A stretch of DNA of 64,000 nucleotides from an uncultured Bacteroidales bacterium (GCA_944322715.1 CALUPT010000002.1:62001-126000), one strand, 5' to 3'; counted from the first letter of the stretch, positions 8,747 through 18,274 are shown. Notes: generated from the sequence alone by a model not told the origin. A program made the numbers and translations.

Positions 8747-9652
8747 ATGACAAGACTGACTTTCCTGGGAACGGGCACATCACAGGGAGTGCCGATGATA
8801 GGATGCGGATGCGAAGTCTGCACTTCGGAAGACAGCAGGGACAAACGGCTGCGTTCTTCCGCATTCATAGAATACGAAGGCCTGAACATCCTCGTCGATG
8901 CCGGGCCTGATTTCAGATACCAGATGCTCAGGGCCGGGATTTCGCACCTCGATGCGATCCTCCTGACACACAATCACAAGGACCACACGGGAGGGCTGGA
9001 TGATATCCGCGCATTCAACTATATTGAAGGGCTGCCGGCCGAAATATACTGCGAGAAATACGTCGAGGACTCGCTCCGCCGCGAATATTCATACGCATTC
9101 ACGGAACAGAAATACCCGGGAGCTCCGGAATGGCATGTCCATCTGATAGATGCCAGGCCTTTCACCGTCTATCCGAACAACGGGCAGGACGGCAGGATAG
9201 AATGGATCCCCGGCAAAGGGTACGTACACGTTCCCGATACAGGAGATGCAGCGGGCACCGGCCATTCGCATTCATGTCTATCCGGGACGCCGGCAACCGG
9301 GACGAAGGACGCAGGTGCGGAGATAATACCGGTAAGGGGAATGCACTACAGGCTTCCGGTGCTCGGATTCCGTTTCGGGAACATAGCCTACTGCACGGAC
9401 ATGAACTTCATCCCGGAAGAGGAATTCGGCAAACTGCAAGGATTGGAACATTTCGTGATCAACTGTGTCAGGAGAGGGCACCACATATCCCATTTCTCCC
9501 TTGAGGAAGCCATTGCGACAGCACAAAAGGTCGGAGCCCGGCATTCCTGGCTCACCCACCTTTCACACCGTCTGCCGAAATACGCAGACCTCTGCAAAGA
9601 ACTTCCGGAAGGCATCCTCCCGGCATACGATGGGCTCGTGATAGAGGGATAG
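8747..9652 (+). CDS. PhnP-like metallo-beta-lactamase-fold hydrolase
   Basis: This cytosolic MBL-fold phosphodiesterase of 301 residues has TFLGTGTSQGVPMIGC at the N-terminus. The metal-binding HNHKDHTGGLDD motif lies near residue 75, and a conserved CTDMN aspartate and a late SWLTHLSH histidine follow. The N-terminus matches the PhnP/Bacteroidetes branch, whose characterised member opens cyclic phosphoribosyl phosphates. No phn genes are nearby, so the substrate is unknown. A stretch of about 35 residues (roughly 158-190), rich in T, G and A, looks like a lineage insertion in a loop. It converges with recQ (37 bp gap). Confidence 0.85.
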   Translation: MTRLTFLGTGTSQGVPMIGCGCEVCTSEDSRDKRLRSSAFIEYEGLNILVDAGPDFRYQMLRAGISHLDAILLTHNHKDHTGGLDDIRAFNYIEGLPAEIYCEKYVEDSLRREYSYAFTEQKYPGAPEWHVHLIDARPFTVYPNNGQDGRIEWIPGKGYVHVPDTGDAAGTGHSHSCLSGTPATGTKDAGAEIIPVRGMHYRLPVLGFRFGNIAYCTDMNFIPEEEFGKLQGLEHFVINCVRRGHHISHFSLEEAIATAQKVGARHSWLTHLSHRLPKYADLCKELPEGILPAYDGLVIEG

Positions 9653-9688
9653 GGCTTCCGCGCCGGCATAACCGGCGGCCAGCCGCCT

Positions 9689-11428
9689 TCACCGGGACAC
9701 AGACTTCCTTTCCGCCGGCTTCGCGCGGCATACATCGCACGTACCGCAGTCTGGGGCATCATCCTGCCCGAAATACCGCAGCAGGAAACGGCTCCTGCAC
9801 TCGTCATCTTCGGTCACATAATCCACCATTGTCTGTATCCTGTCATGCATCATCCGCCTGAGCTGCATGTAGCGTTCCGGCATCAGATTCACATCCTTGG
9901 GAAGCAGACGGCCGTGCCGGAGGTATATCACGGTCGAGCGCGAGGCAGGGATATACCTTATTATGTGTTCGACCGAAAGACGGTAAAGGGTCTGCCGCAG
10001 TTCCGGCACGGTCAGGCCGGACATCATGGCCACATGGTTCTCATCTATCAGGACCGGATACGAAAATATGCCCGTGTACCTGCGGAGCAGGACATCCATT
10101 ACCCTCGTCATGACGGGGTCTGATACCTTTATGTCATAGAGAGCCTGCCTGGCAGGGATTATCTCCACGCGGGTGGACATGTCCATGTCATCCATCATGG
10201 TCCAGTGCCCTGTACGTTCGATATACTTCATGGCATAAAAGACGGACGGGCGGCTCAGTCCGTATCTGCGGCAGAACTCATCCGCACTGAACTTCAACTG
10301 CCTGCCCTCACCCGCTCCGAAAGGAATCCCGAAAAAGTCATGGACCTTATGGTAGACATCCTCCACATATTCGAGCGGAGGGAATGACAGGGTCTCTATC
10401 TGATGCAGCCTGCGTATGTCGCTGCTCCCGTGGAGCAGTACGGCATACGACCTTTTCCCATCCCTGCCGGCACGTCCCGCTTCCTGGAAATACGCCTCCG
10501 GTGAATCCGGGACATCGAAGTGCACGACACTGCGCACATCCGGCTTGTCTATCCCCATGCCGAAAGCATTCGTGCACACCATTATCCTGATTTTCCCGCT
10601 CTTCCAGTCCTGCTGCCGCTGCGCCCTGGTCTGCGCCCCGAGACCGGCATGGTAGAAAGACGCGCCTATACCCTGCGACCTGAGGAAAGATGCAATATCC
10701 TCGGTCTTCCTGCGGCTTCTCACATATACGATCCCTGTTCCCGGAACCGAAGAACACACCTGGAGAAGCTTGCCGAACTTGTCCTCGCAATGCCTTACTA
10801 TGTATGACAGATTCGGCCGTTCGAAACTGCTCTTCAGAAGGAGCTTCTCCCTGAAGCCGAGCCTTTCCATTATATCTTCGGCCACGGCAGGAGTGGCCGT
10901 GGCGGTCATCGCCAGCACAGGGGCATCCGTCATCTGACGCAGTGCGCTTATCTCCAGATAGTCAGGTCTGAAGTCATATCCCCATTGCGAAATGCAATGA
11001 GCCTCATCCACAACGATATAACTGACATTCATTCCCCTGACATAATGGTTGAACAGCGGGGTCTTCAACCTCTCGGGAGACAGATACAGGAACTTGAAAT
11101 CCCCGTAGACGGCATTGTTCAGGGCCAGTTCCACCTCCCGCGCCGACATTCCGGCATATACGGCAAGAGCCTTCACCCCCCTGTCGCACAGATTCTGCAC
11201 CTGGTCCTTCATCAGGGCAATGAGGGGCGTCACCACAAGGGCGATTCCCTCCTTCATCAGGGCCGGGACCTGGAAACAGACAGACTTCCCGCCGCCTGTC
11301 GGCAGAATCGCCAGGACATCCCTGCCATCCGCCGCAGCATCGATTATCTCCCGCTGCATGGGCCTGAAAGCATCATATCCCCAGTACTCCTTCAATATTT
11401 CCAGTGCCCTGTCTCCCCTCATAGTCAT
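9689..11428 (-). CDS. recQ: RecQ-family ATP-dependent DNA helicase
   Basis: A 3'-5' DNA helicase for recombination and repair. The protein has 579 residues. Motif I is LPTGGGKSVCFQVP and motif II is VVDEAHCISQWGYDFRPDY, which includes the RecQ aromatic loop. ATATPAVAEDI and the C-terminal helicase lobe GMGIDKPDVR...EAGRAGRDG follow. The zinc-binding RecQ-Ct region ends with CRSRFLLRYFG...CGTCDVC. There is no room for an HRDC domain, so this is a short RecQ form. ATG 11428 or ATG 11422 could be the start. Confidence 0.92.
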   Translation of the reverse strand: MTMRGDRALEILKEYWGYDAFRPMQREIIDAAADGRDVLAILPTGGGKSVCFQVPALMKEGIALVVTPLIALMKDQVQNLCDRGVKALAVYAGMSAREVELALNNAVYGDFKFLYLSPERLKTPLFNHYVRGMNVSYIVVDEAHCISQWGYDFRPDYLEISALRQMTDAPVLAMTATATPAVAEDIMERLGFREKLLLKSSFERPNLSYIVRHCEDKFGKLLQVCSSVPGTGIVYVRSRRKTEDIASFLRSQGIGASFYHAGLGAQTRAQRQQDWKSGKIRIMVCTNAFGMGIDKPDVRSVVHFDVPDSPEAYFQEAGRAGRDGKRSYAVLLHGSSDIRRLHQIETLSFPPLEYVEDVYHKVHDFFGIPFGAGEGRQLKFSADEFCRRYGLSRPSVFYAMKYIERTGHWTMMDDMDMSTRVEIIPARQALYDIKVSDPVMTRVMDVLLRRYTGIFSYPVLIDENHVAMMSGLTVPELRQTLYRLSVEHIIRYIPASRSTVIYLRHGRLLPKDVNLMPERYMQLRRMMHDRIQTMVDYVTEDDECRSRFLLRYFGQDDAPDCGTCDVCRAKPAERKSVSR

Positions 11429-11527
11429 TGGCTCAATTTTTGCATATAAAGGCGGCCGGAAAAACGGGACCGCATGGCAAAATTAGAAACAGTTTCGGGT
11501 TTTGTCAATATAAATTGCGGAGGAAAA

Positions 11528-11558
11528 TTTGAGCAATCGCAAAAATAGCTTATTTTTG
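11528..11558 (+). promoter_or_regulatory. pckA promoter
   Basis: The -33 box TTTG (11528-11531) and the -7 box TATTTTTG (11551-11558) are separated by 19 bp, an excellent fit to the Bacteroidetes primary sigma consensus. The predicted 5' UTR is about 80 nt and contains repeat copy 6. Confidence 0.8.
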
Positions 11559-11578
11559 CACCGCCCTGACAGACAAGA

Positions 11579-11604
11579 ATCATCCTGAGCACAGCGAAGG
11601 ATCC
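11579..11604 (+). repeat. HPERSEGS-type dispersed repeat, copy 6
   Basis: ATCATCCTGAGC then ACAGCGAAGGATCC. It lies inside the predicted 5' UTR of pckA. Confidence 0.85.
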
Positions 11605-11647
11605 GATATAGGGATTGTATATTGTTTTTATATAAATTTTTGGTTTT

Positions 11648-13255
11648 ATGAGCAAAATTGATTTGACCAAGTACGGCATCACTGATGTCAAGGAAATTCT
11701 CCACAACCCATCCTACGAAGTCCTTTTCGAGGAAGAGACAAAGGAAGGTCTCGAGGGTTACGAGAAAGGACAGGTAACTGAACTCGGTGCTGTCAACGTG
11801 ATGACAGGTATCTACACCGGCCGTTCACCTAAAGACAAATTCTTTGTTTACAACGAAGCCAGCAAGGACAATGTATGGTGGACTTCAGACGAATACAAGA
11901 ATGACAACAAGCCTTGCTCGGAAGAGGCATGGGCTGACCTCAAGGCAAAGGCCGTAAAACAGCTTTCAGGCAAGAGGCTTTTCGTGATGGATACTTTCTG
12001 CGGAGCAAACCCTGCAACCCGTCTCAAGGTACGTTTCATCATGGAAGTTGCATGGCAGGCACATTTCGTCAAGAACATGTTCATCCGTCCTACCGAGGAG
12101 GAACTTGCAAACTACGGCGAGCCTGATTTCGTGTCATTCAACGCTGCCAAGGCAAAGGTTGAGAACTACAAGGAGCTCGGGCTCAACTCCGAGACCGCCA
12201 CTGTCTTCAACCTCAAGACCAACGAGCAGGTTATCCTGAACACATGGTACGGCGGTGAGATGAAGAAGGGTATCTTCTCCATCATGAACTACCTCAACCC
12301 TCTCCGCGGCATCGCTTCAATGCACTGCTCAGCCAACACCGACAAGGAAGGCAAGAGTACCGCCATCTTCTTCGGACTTTCAGGAACAGGCAAGACCACC
12401 CTTTCCACAGACCCTAAGAGACTCCTCATCGGTGATGATGAGCACGGCTGGGATGACGAGGGAGTGTTCAACTACGAGGGTGGCTGCTATGCAAAGGTAA
12501 TCAACCTCGACAAGGAGAGCGAGCCGGATATCTACAACGCAATCAAGAGGGATGCACTCCTCGAGAACGTAACCGTAGACGCAAACGGCAAGATCGACTT
12601 CGCTGACAAGAGCGTTACCGAGAACACCCGCGTATCATACCCTATCTACCACATCGACAACATCGTAAAGCCGGTGTCAAAGGGTCCTCACGCAAAACAG
12701 GTGATCTTCCTTTCAGCAGATGCATTCGGAGTGCTTCCTCCGGTATCCATCCTTACTCCTGAGCAGACCCAGTACTACTTCCTCTCAGGATTCACCGCCA
12801 AGCTTGCAGGTACAGAGCGCGGCATCACAGAGCCTACCCCTACATTCTCTGCATGCTTCGGAGCCGCATTCCTTTCACTCCATCCGACCAAGTACGGCGA
12901 GGAACTCGTGAAGAGGATGAAGGCTTCAGGTGCAAAGGCATATCTTGTCAACACAGGCTGGAACGGCACAGGCAAGCGTATCTCTATCCGCGACACCCGC
13001 GGAATCATCGACGCTATCCTCGACGGTTCTATCGAGAAGGCCCCTACAAAGACTATCCCTTACTTCAACTTCGAAGTTCCTACCGAGCTTCCGGGAGTCG
13101 ACCCTGCAATCCTCGACCCTCGCGACACATACGCTGATGCAAGCCAGTGGGACGAGAAGGCAAAAGACCTCGCAGGCCGTTTCATCAAGAACTTCGAGAA
13201 GTTCACAGGCAACGACCTCGGCAAGTCTCTCGTGGCAGCAGGTCCGAAGCTGTAG
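11648..13255 (+). CDS. pckA: phosphoenolpyruvate carboxykinase (ATP)
   Basis: This enzyme interconverts oxaloacetate and PEP with ATP/ADP. In gut Bacteroidales it mostly fixes CO2 onto PEP on the way to succinate. The protein has 535 residues, the normal length. [13 protein letters not shown] is the P-loop, [21 protein letters not shown] the metal site, and RSPKDKF and [11 protein letters not shown] are conserved substrate loops. The codon use is more uniform and biased than in its neighbours, as in highly expressed genes. It has its own strong promoter and a clear terminator. Confidence 0.98.
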   Translation: MSKIDLTKYGITDVKEILHNPSYEVLFEEETKEGLEGYEKGQVTELGAVNVMTGIYTGRSPKDKFFVYNEASKDNVWWTSDEYKNDNKPCSEEAWADLKAKAVKQLSGKRLFVMDTFCGANPATRLKVRFIMEVAWQAHFVKNMFIRPTEEELANYGEPDFVSFNAAKAKVENYKELGLNSETATVFNLKTNEQVILNTWYGGEMKKGIFSIMNYLNPLRGIASMHCSANTDKEGKSTAIFFGLSGTGKTTLSTDPKRLLIGDDEHGWDDEGVFNYEGGCYAKVINLDKESEPDIYNAIKRDALLENVTVDANGKIDFADKSVTENTRVSYPIYHIDNIVKPVSKGPHAKQVIFLSADAFGVLPPVSILTPEQTQYYFLSGFTAKLAGTERGITEPTPTFSACFGAAFLSLHPTKYGEELVKRMKASGAKAYLVNTGWNGTGKRISIRDTRGIIDAILDGSIEKAPTKTIPYFNFEVPTELPGVDPAILDPRDTYADASQWDEKAKDLAGRFIKNFEKFTGNDLGKSLVAAGPKL

Positions 13256-13301
13256 TCCGGCAAAATCCAATATGTCTTCCTTACGGGAAGACGACAACGA
13301 C

Positions 13302-13340
13302 AAGAGGCTGTTCCGCAAATGCGTGACAGCCTCTTTTTTA
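13302..13340 (+). terminator. intrinsic terminator after pckA
   Basis: A perfect 10-bp stem, AAGAGGCTGT (13302-13311) with ACAGCCTCTT (13326-13335), runs directly into a T-run (13334-13339). It is the clearest rho-independent terminator in the window. Confidence 0.92.
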
Positions 13341-13435
13341 TTACTGCAGGGGCGGAGTTGCCGGATATCCGTTTCCGACAGTGGTAATTCTCTGAAATCC
13401 ATTCCATTCATTTCATCGAATTTTCGTTAATTTAT

Positions 13436-13443
13436 TAACTTTG
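13436..13443 (+). promoter_or_regulatory. -7 box upstream of the Bro-N/Fic gene
   Basis: TAACTTTG matches TAnnTTTG and lies 46 bp before the ATG at 13490. The -33 region has only a weak TTTC. Confidence 0.6.
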
Positions 13444-13489
13444 TACTTGTTTATCCCCAATCTGGAACAGGATATGCCCAGGATAATTT

Positions 13490-14170
13490 ATGAAAAAGAT
13501 ACAAAAAGAGACAAAGAAATCCATACGCTTCTTTAATAATAAGGAAGTTCGGGCGATATGGGATGACGAGAATGACTGTTGGTGGTTTTCGGCAACGGAT
13601 ATTGTCAGGGCAATCAACAATGAACCGGATTATACAAGAGCGGGAAACTACTGGCGATGGCTGAAACGGAAATTGAAACAGGAAGGCATTCAACTCGTGA
13701 GTGCCACTCACGGGTTCAGATTCGAAGCTCCGGATGGGAAGTTACGTATTGCAGATGTACTTAATAGTGAGAATGTTGCAATATTGGCTAAACATTATCC
13801 GAATAACAGGGCAAATGAATTCCTTGACTGGTTTACATATAGCGACAATACTATAGATGGACAAAGTCGGAAAAAGGCGTATCAGTTATATGAAAGCGGT
13901 TTGTTACATACCCTCGAACCAGGCAGTGTGAAAGGAAACGGTCGCGCCACTCGTATCTGGCTTGACCTGATATTCAAACGGTCTCTCAAGCGATGTGTGG
14001 ACTGGAGTCAGATAGATAAAAACGAATATCTGGCAGCCATGCGGGAAAGCGTGGTGGACGGCACTCGCATCAAAGCCTTGGTAAAGCCTGCATTGACCGA
14101 TAAGATTGATGACCGTGAAATGTTTATGAAAGGTATCGATTATTCTTATTATTACGAACAGAATGATTGA
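13490..14170 (+). CDS. Bro-N/Fic fusion protein lacking the Fic catalytic core
   Basis: Residues 11-115 resemble the Bro-N/DinD-like antirepressor domain (FFNNKEVRAIWDDENDCWWF, then NYWRWLKRKLKQEG). From about residue 122, DGQSRKKAYQLYESGLLHTLEPGSVKG is the start of a Fic domain. The text then jumps to NGRATRIWLDLI and ends DREMFMKGIDYSYYYE, the normal Fic C-terminus. The usual block between VKG and NGR, about 80-90 residues including HPFxEG with the catalytic histidine, is absent. The join is at G149/N150 (nt 13934-13939) and the frame stays open. An AMPylation activity is therefore not expected. The gene is AT-richer than its neighbours and is probably acquired. Confidence 0.75.
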   Translation: MKKIQKETKKSIRFFNNKEVRAIWDDENDCWWFSATDIVRAINNEPDYTRAGNYWRWLKRKLKQEGIQLVSATHGFRFEAPDGKLRIADVLNSENVAILAKHYPNNRANEFLDWFTYSDNTIDGQSRKKAYQLYESGLLHTLEPGSVKGNGRATRIWLDLIFKRSLKRCVDWSQIDKNEYLAAMRESVVDGTRIKALVKPALTDKIDDREMFMKGIDYSYYYEQND

Positions 14171-14194
14171 TAGCGGCAACCATCCGCATCAGAA

Positions 14195-15040
14195 TCAGAG
14201 GACAAACAGCGGGGAGGGGGTGCGGCGCGGAAGGCAGCGGAGAGAAGGGATGGATGCATCCGGAAGGACGGACCCGGAGCAATCCGGAGCGGCTCCGGAA
14301 GATGGCATCTGCGGAAAGGATTCCCTCAGGACAGCCATCGAGCAGTCGAAAGCGGTCTGCGGCGTGTTGTTGTGCTCGCTCAGATGACACAGGAAAATGT
14401 TGCGCAGGCCGGGATGCAGGAAACGGCGGATGGCATCCGCGCATTCATCGTTGCTCAGGTGGCCATGTCCCTGCACAATCCTCATCTTCAGGTCGTAGGT
14501 GTACGGCCCGCCCATGAGCATGTCCATATCGTAGTTGGATTCAATCACGACCGTATCCGCCTGGCGGGCGAACGATACCGCCTCATCTGTCATCCTGCCT
14601 ATGTCTGTCATGATTACGAACCGGCAGTCATCCATGCCGATGGCATAGCCGACAGTCTGGGTGGCATCATGCGGGACTTCGAAATACCTTACCCGGATTC
14701 CGTCAATGTCATTCCATCTGCCCCGCGCGAGAACCTGTCTGTAACCCGCAATCGTATCCTGCGTGGAACGGCGGAATGCAAGCGCCTGGTGCAGTTCGTC
14801 CGTGGCATACACTGGTTTGTGGAGATACTGGCAGAACTTGTCCAAATGGCGGATATGGTCCTGATGGTCGTGGGTCACCAGCACGGCACCGAACGAATCT
14901 TCCGTAAGTCCGGCGGCATCGAGCGCCTTGCGCAGCCTGCGGACGCTCACTCCGGCGTCTATAAGTATCCCCCTGTCCTGTGTCCCGAGATAGTAGCAGT
15001 TGCCGCAGCTGCCGCTCGAAAAGCTCATGAATCTGACCAT
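14195..15040 (-). CDS. WalJ/YycJ-like MBL-fold metallohydrolase
   Basis: A 281-residue cytosolic MBL-fold protein starting MVRFMSFSSGSCGNCYYLG, the family's hallmark. ILIDAGVS precedes the HDHQDHI metal motif near residue 62, and VIESNYD and GHLSND lie further on. Family members are proposed exonucleases or coordinators of DNA replication and cell wall, but the substrate is unproven. The ATG at 15040 shares one base with the TAA of the upstream TPR gene (TAATG), so translation is coupled. An in-frame ATG at 15064 is rejected because it lies inside the TPR gene. The last 40 residues are low-complexity. It converges with the Bro-N/Fic gene. Confidence 0.88.
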   Translation of the reverse strand: MVRFMSFSSGSCGNCYYLGTQDRGILIDAGVSVRRLRKALDAAGLTEDSFGAVLVTHDHQDHIRHLDKFCQYLHKPVYATDELHQALAFRRSTQDTIAGYRQVLARGRWNDIDGIRVRYFEVPHDATQTVGYAIGMDDCRFVIMTDIGRMTDEAVSFARQADTVVIESNYDMDMLMGGPYTYDLKMRIVQGHGHLSNDECADAIRRFLHPGLRNIFLCHLSEHNNTPQTAFDCSMAVLRESFPQMPSSGAAPDCSGSVLPDASIPSLRCLPRRTPSPLFVL

Positions 15041-17097
15041 TACAAGTCGCCCTCCTGCTCGCAATACCTGTTTATGACATTATATGCCTCCCCCACTCCG
15101 AGCTCTCCCGCCCGGGACAGGTCAATGCAGCCTTTCTCCCTGTCTTTTAGATAAATGAGCACAAGTCCCCTGTTGTAATAGGCATCTCCCATATACGGGA
15201 AGAGACGGATTGCCTCGGTATAGCTGTCGATGGAAGCGATATGCTCTCCTGCAAGGCAGTACAGGTTTCCGAGGTCGAACCGGATATACGGGAGATCCTT
15301 CACTATCTCCGCCGCCTGCTCCATGTCGGCTATGGCTCCTGAATAGTCATACTGCTTGCTGACCCTGTCCTTGACCCTCGCCCTTGTCGCCCCGGTATCA
15401 TCCATGGTCAGCACCTGCACGTTGCTTTCTATCGAGGATATGAAATCTATCATGTCTGCCTTGAGCACTCCCCTGTTCATCAGATAGAATGCCCTGTACA
15501 GGGCTTCCATGCCATCTTTCGCTCCCGCATCCACGGCCTTGTCATAATACGAAAGCGCCGAATTGAACTGACGGGACTCCGCCTCATATATCGCCCGGAA
15601 GAAACTGGTCCACGCAGCATCGGCATCCATCCCCGAGCCGTAAAGCACCTCTTCCGCCCTTTCCAATACCGACTGGGTCACGGACGAATCGGCACTCGAA
15701 ATGGCTACCGGTACGGGAGCCTCCGCCATGAACCTGTCGACAAGAGGGTTCTCGTACCCTCTCTCCAAGGCATATCTGGTATCCTGCCTGCCGGCAGAAA
15801 GCACGAACCTGTAGAGAGGCTTGAGACGGATATCTATGTCCCTGTGCTGCAGCAGCTCATCATTGAAATCCTTCTTCGCGAAATCCGCATCGAGGGCAAT
15901 GAGAGAACTGTATTTTTTGGTCGTGTCGGCAAAGGAAGCCGCATCCTTCTCGCTGGCAGACCTGTATTCCGCCACCTTCGCCTGGGCCGTCCTGTAATCC
16001 TCCTTCGACCCGGACATGTCCCCGAGCATGCTCTTGACATACGACCTGTTCATATATGCCTTGGCAAAATCAGGATACAGCTCTATCGCCCGGTCATAAT
16101 CTTCCAGGGCATCCCGGAAGCGGCCCATCTCGATGAAGATGGATGCCCGGTTGAAATACGCCAGCACATTTTCCGGATTGATGTTCAGGACCCTGTCCAT
16201 GTCGGAAAGGGCATCTTCGTATGCTCCCACCTGGGCGTTTATCAGTCCCCTGTTGTACAATGTCAGGGCATTGCCGGGCTCCTCCTCGAGAACCCTGTTG
16301 AGGTCCGACATCGCCGCGATGTAGTTTTTCTGCTCATACAGCATTATCGCCCTGTTGAAATAGGCGAAAGTGTTGGTCGTATCGAGCGATATGGCCTTGT
16401 CCATGTCCGCAATGGCATCCTTGTAATCCCCTTTCGTGGCATACAGCCGCCCTCTCCTTATATAGCCCTCCGGGTCGAACCGGTCCAGCCTGATGGCCTT
16501 GTTGTAGTCATCCAAAGCCTTGAGCGTATCGCCGAGAAAGAGATAGCTCGCACCTCTGTTCAGGTAGGCCGACGGGTCTTTGGGTTCTTTCCTGATATAC
16601 CTGTCGAAATCGCTCACGGCCTTGTCGAACTGCTGTGAAAGGAAATAAGTGACGCCCCTGCTGAAATACAGGCCGATGAAACCTGGACGCAGTTCTATCG
16701 CACGCTGCAGGTCGGCCAGAGCCTCATCGTATTTCCCGAAACGGCTCAGGGCAATCGCCCTGTAATGGTATCCCGAGGTAAAGACGGGGTTCAGACGGAC
16801 GGAATTGTCGAAATCCTGCTGGGCCCCTCTGATGTCTCCGAGATTGTATTTGGCTATGCCTCTGAAGAAAAAGGTCCAGTAATCAGTCGTGTCGAGCCGG
16901 GAAAGGACGTTGAAATTCTCTATTGCCTGGGCATATTTGCCATCGGAAAGGGCGAGACGGCCGCGGTAGAAAAAGACATTCTTGTCATACTGCGCAAACG
17001 ACTGCCACATCCCGCACTGGAGCAGCAGCACGACAGACAGCAGAAGTTTCCAGAAAACATGTCTCATCCGTATCACCCGATATTTCCGAATATTCAT
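15040..17097 (-). CDS. exported tetratricopeptide-repeat protein
   Basis: This is a 685-residue protein from ATG 17097 (675 from ATG 17067). The N-terminus has basic residues then LLLSVVLLLQC...SFAQYDKN, a signal peptide with possible cleavage after SFA. At least ten TPR units follow, with the pattern A-Y-NRG-----G-y-dAl-Dld-ai (for instance at AYFNRAIMLYEQKNYIAAMSDL). A non-repetitive middle section (about 400-530) precedes further TPR units. It is probably a periplasmic or outer-membrane-facing scaffold of unknown partner. A longer frame reaching 17379 overlaps the divergent gene and is not supported. The -7 box is at 17144-17151. Confidence 0.85.
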   Translation of the reverse strand: MNIRKYRVIRMRHVFWKLLLSVVLLLQCGMWQSFAQYDKNVFFYRGRLALSDGKYAQAIENFNVLSRLDTTDYWTFFFRGIAKYNLGDIRGAQQDFDNSVRLNPVFTSGYHYRAIALSRFGKYDEALADLQRAIELRPGFIGLYFSRGVTYFLSQQFDKAVSDFDRYIRKEPKDPSAYLNRGASYLFLGDTLKALDDYNKAIRLDRFDPEGYIRRGRLYATKGDYKDAIADMDKAISLDTTNTFAYFNRAIMLYEQKNYIAAMSDLNRVLEEEPGNALTLYNRGLINAQVGAYEDALSDMDRVLNINPENVLAYFNRASIFIEMGRFRDALEDYDRAIELYPDFAKAYMNRSYVKSMLGDMSGSKEDYRTAQAKVAEYRSASEKDAASFADTTKKYSSLIALDADFAKKDFNDELLQHRDIDIRLKPLYRFVLSAGRQDTRYALERGYENPLVDRFMAEAPVPVAISSADSSVTQSVLERAEEVLYGSGMDADAAWTSFFRAIYEAESRQFNSALSYYDKAVDAGAKDGMEALYRAFYLMNRGVLKADMIDFISSIESNVQVLTMDDTGATRARVKDRVSKQYDYSGAIADMEQAAEIVKDLPYIRFDLGNLYCLAGEHIASIDSYTEAIRLFPYMGDAYYNRGLVLIYLKDREKGCIDLSRAGELGVGEAYNVINRYCEQEGDL

Positions 17098-17106
17098 TAA
17101 TTTTCC

Positions 17107-17114
17107 TAATTTTG
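17107..17114 (+). promoter_or_regulatory. -7 box of the M28-like peptidase promoter
   Basis: TAATTTTG matches TAnnTTTG and lies 47 bp upstream of ATG 17162. Confidence 0.6.
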
Positions 17115-17143
17115 CCGGCCGTACGGTCAATTCCGGCAAACTG

Positions 17144-17151
17144 CAAAGATA
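17144..17151 (-). promoter_or_regulatory. -7 box of the TPR gene promoter
   Basis: Minus strand TATCTTTG matches TAnnTTTG and lies 46 bp upstream of ATG 17097. It points toward the rightward -7 box at 17107-17114, so the two predicted transcripts overlap at their 5' ends. Confidence 0.6.
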
Positions 17152-17161
17152 CACATTTATT

Positions 17162-18265
17162 ATGCCTGTAAAGCCATATATGGTAAAAAAAATATTCCTC
17201 CTGCTGCTTTTTACGGCCCTAATCCGGACAGCCGCACCGGCTGCCGGCGCCGGGACATGGCCCGGAACGCATGCGGGACCCGGTACCGGAATGCCGGAGA
17301 ACGGGCAGCAGTATCCCGGGAGCACGGTGACAGGACTGTATGATGAGCGGTCCGCGCAGAATGTCGTATGGGAAGGCAAGCTGCTGCGCCAGGTGGAATT
17401 CTTCTGCGATTCGCTGTGTGCCGGCAGGGCTACTGGTACCGCCGGAGGGGCGGAGGCCGCATTCGGAATAATAAGGGAGTTCAGGGATGCCGGTCTGCTG
17501 ATGTTCGGGGACTCGTATGCCCGGGCATTCTACACACCCGACAGCATCAGGGTCGGCCACAACATCATAGGCATGATCCCCGGGTCGAAAAAACGGCCAG
17601 CTGATTCGTATATCATAGTAGGGGCGCATTACGACCATATAGGAATCCTCGACGGGAGGATGTTCCCGGGTGCCGACAACAATGCATCCGGGCTTGTGGC
17701 AATGCTGTCCCTTGCCGACATGTTCTCATCGATGAAGACCCTCGGGAAGGTGTACGGCTCCAGCATAATATTCGTGGCATTCGATGGCAAGGAACTGAGC
17801 ATGTCCGGGGCAGATGCCCTCTGGAAGTTCATTGAAGGAGAACAGCTGTCCGACCCTGTCTCCGGAAAGCCTGTCTCCAAAGACAAGATAAGGCTTATGG
17901 TGAACATCGACCAGATCGGCAGCAGCCTCTCTCCGCTGTCTTCCGGCCGGGAAGACTTCATCATCATGCTCGGGGGGCACACCCTGCCGGAAAGTTCCGG
18001 AGAATGGCTCTCCTTCTGCAACAGGTTCTACGGGGCTGACCTGGAGATATCCGAATCCTATTACGGAAGCGAGAACTTCACCAGGCTCTTCTACAGGCTG
18101 TCGGACCAGCGTCCGTTCGTCGACAACGGCGTGCCCGCAATCATGTTCACCTCGGGCATCACCCTCAACAACAACAAGACCTACGACTCTCCCCGGACCC
18201 TCAACTATCCGGTCCTGCGCCGCCGCATCATCCTCATCTACCACTGGCTCGACAAGATGCTGTGA
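17162..18265 (+). CDS. M28-family-like exported metallopeptidase, possibly inactive
   Basis: This 367-residue protein has a signal peptide (VKKIFLLLLFTALIRTAAPAAG); ATG 17180 is an alternative start. The M28 fold shows as IIVGAHYDHIG (zinc His/Asp region, near residue 155), GADNNASGLVAML (bridging Asp), FVAFDGKELSMSGADAL (Glu) and NIDQIG (Asp). Two places where M28 enzymes carry histidines differ. The usual SDH...F...G-P reads SDQRPFVDNGVP, and the final YHxxxDT zinc motif reads YDSPRTLN. It may therefore be a divergent or inactive homologue. It converges with the GH42 remnant. Confidence 0.78.
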   Translation: MPVKPYMVKKIFLLLLFTALIRTAAPAAGAGTWPGTHAGPGTGMPENGQQYPGSTVTGLYDERSAQNVVWEGKLLRQVEFFCDSLCAGRATGTAGGAEAAFGIIREFRDAGLLMFGDSYARAFYTPDSIRVGHNIIGMIPGSKKRPADSYIIVGAHYDHIGILDGRMFPGADNNASGLVAMLSLADMFSSMKTLGKVYGSSIIFVAFDGKELSMSGADALWKFIEGEQLSDPVSGKPVSKDKIRLMVNIDQIGSSLSPLSSGREDFIIMLGGHTLPESSGEWLSFCNRFYGADLEISESYYGSENFTRLFYRLSDQRPFVDNGVPAIMFTSGITLNNNKTYDSPRTLNYPVLRRRIILIYHWLDKML

Positions 18266-18274
18266 TACAGGATT

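Noticed and set aside
15844..16638. Plus-strand ORF of 264 codons opposite the TPR gene
   Set aside because: Mirror of repeated TPR codons; no start signal, promoter or family match.
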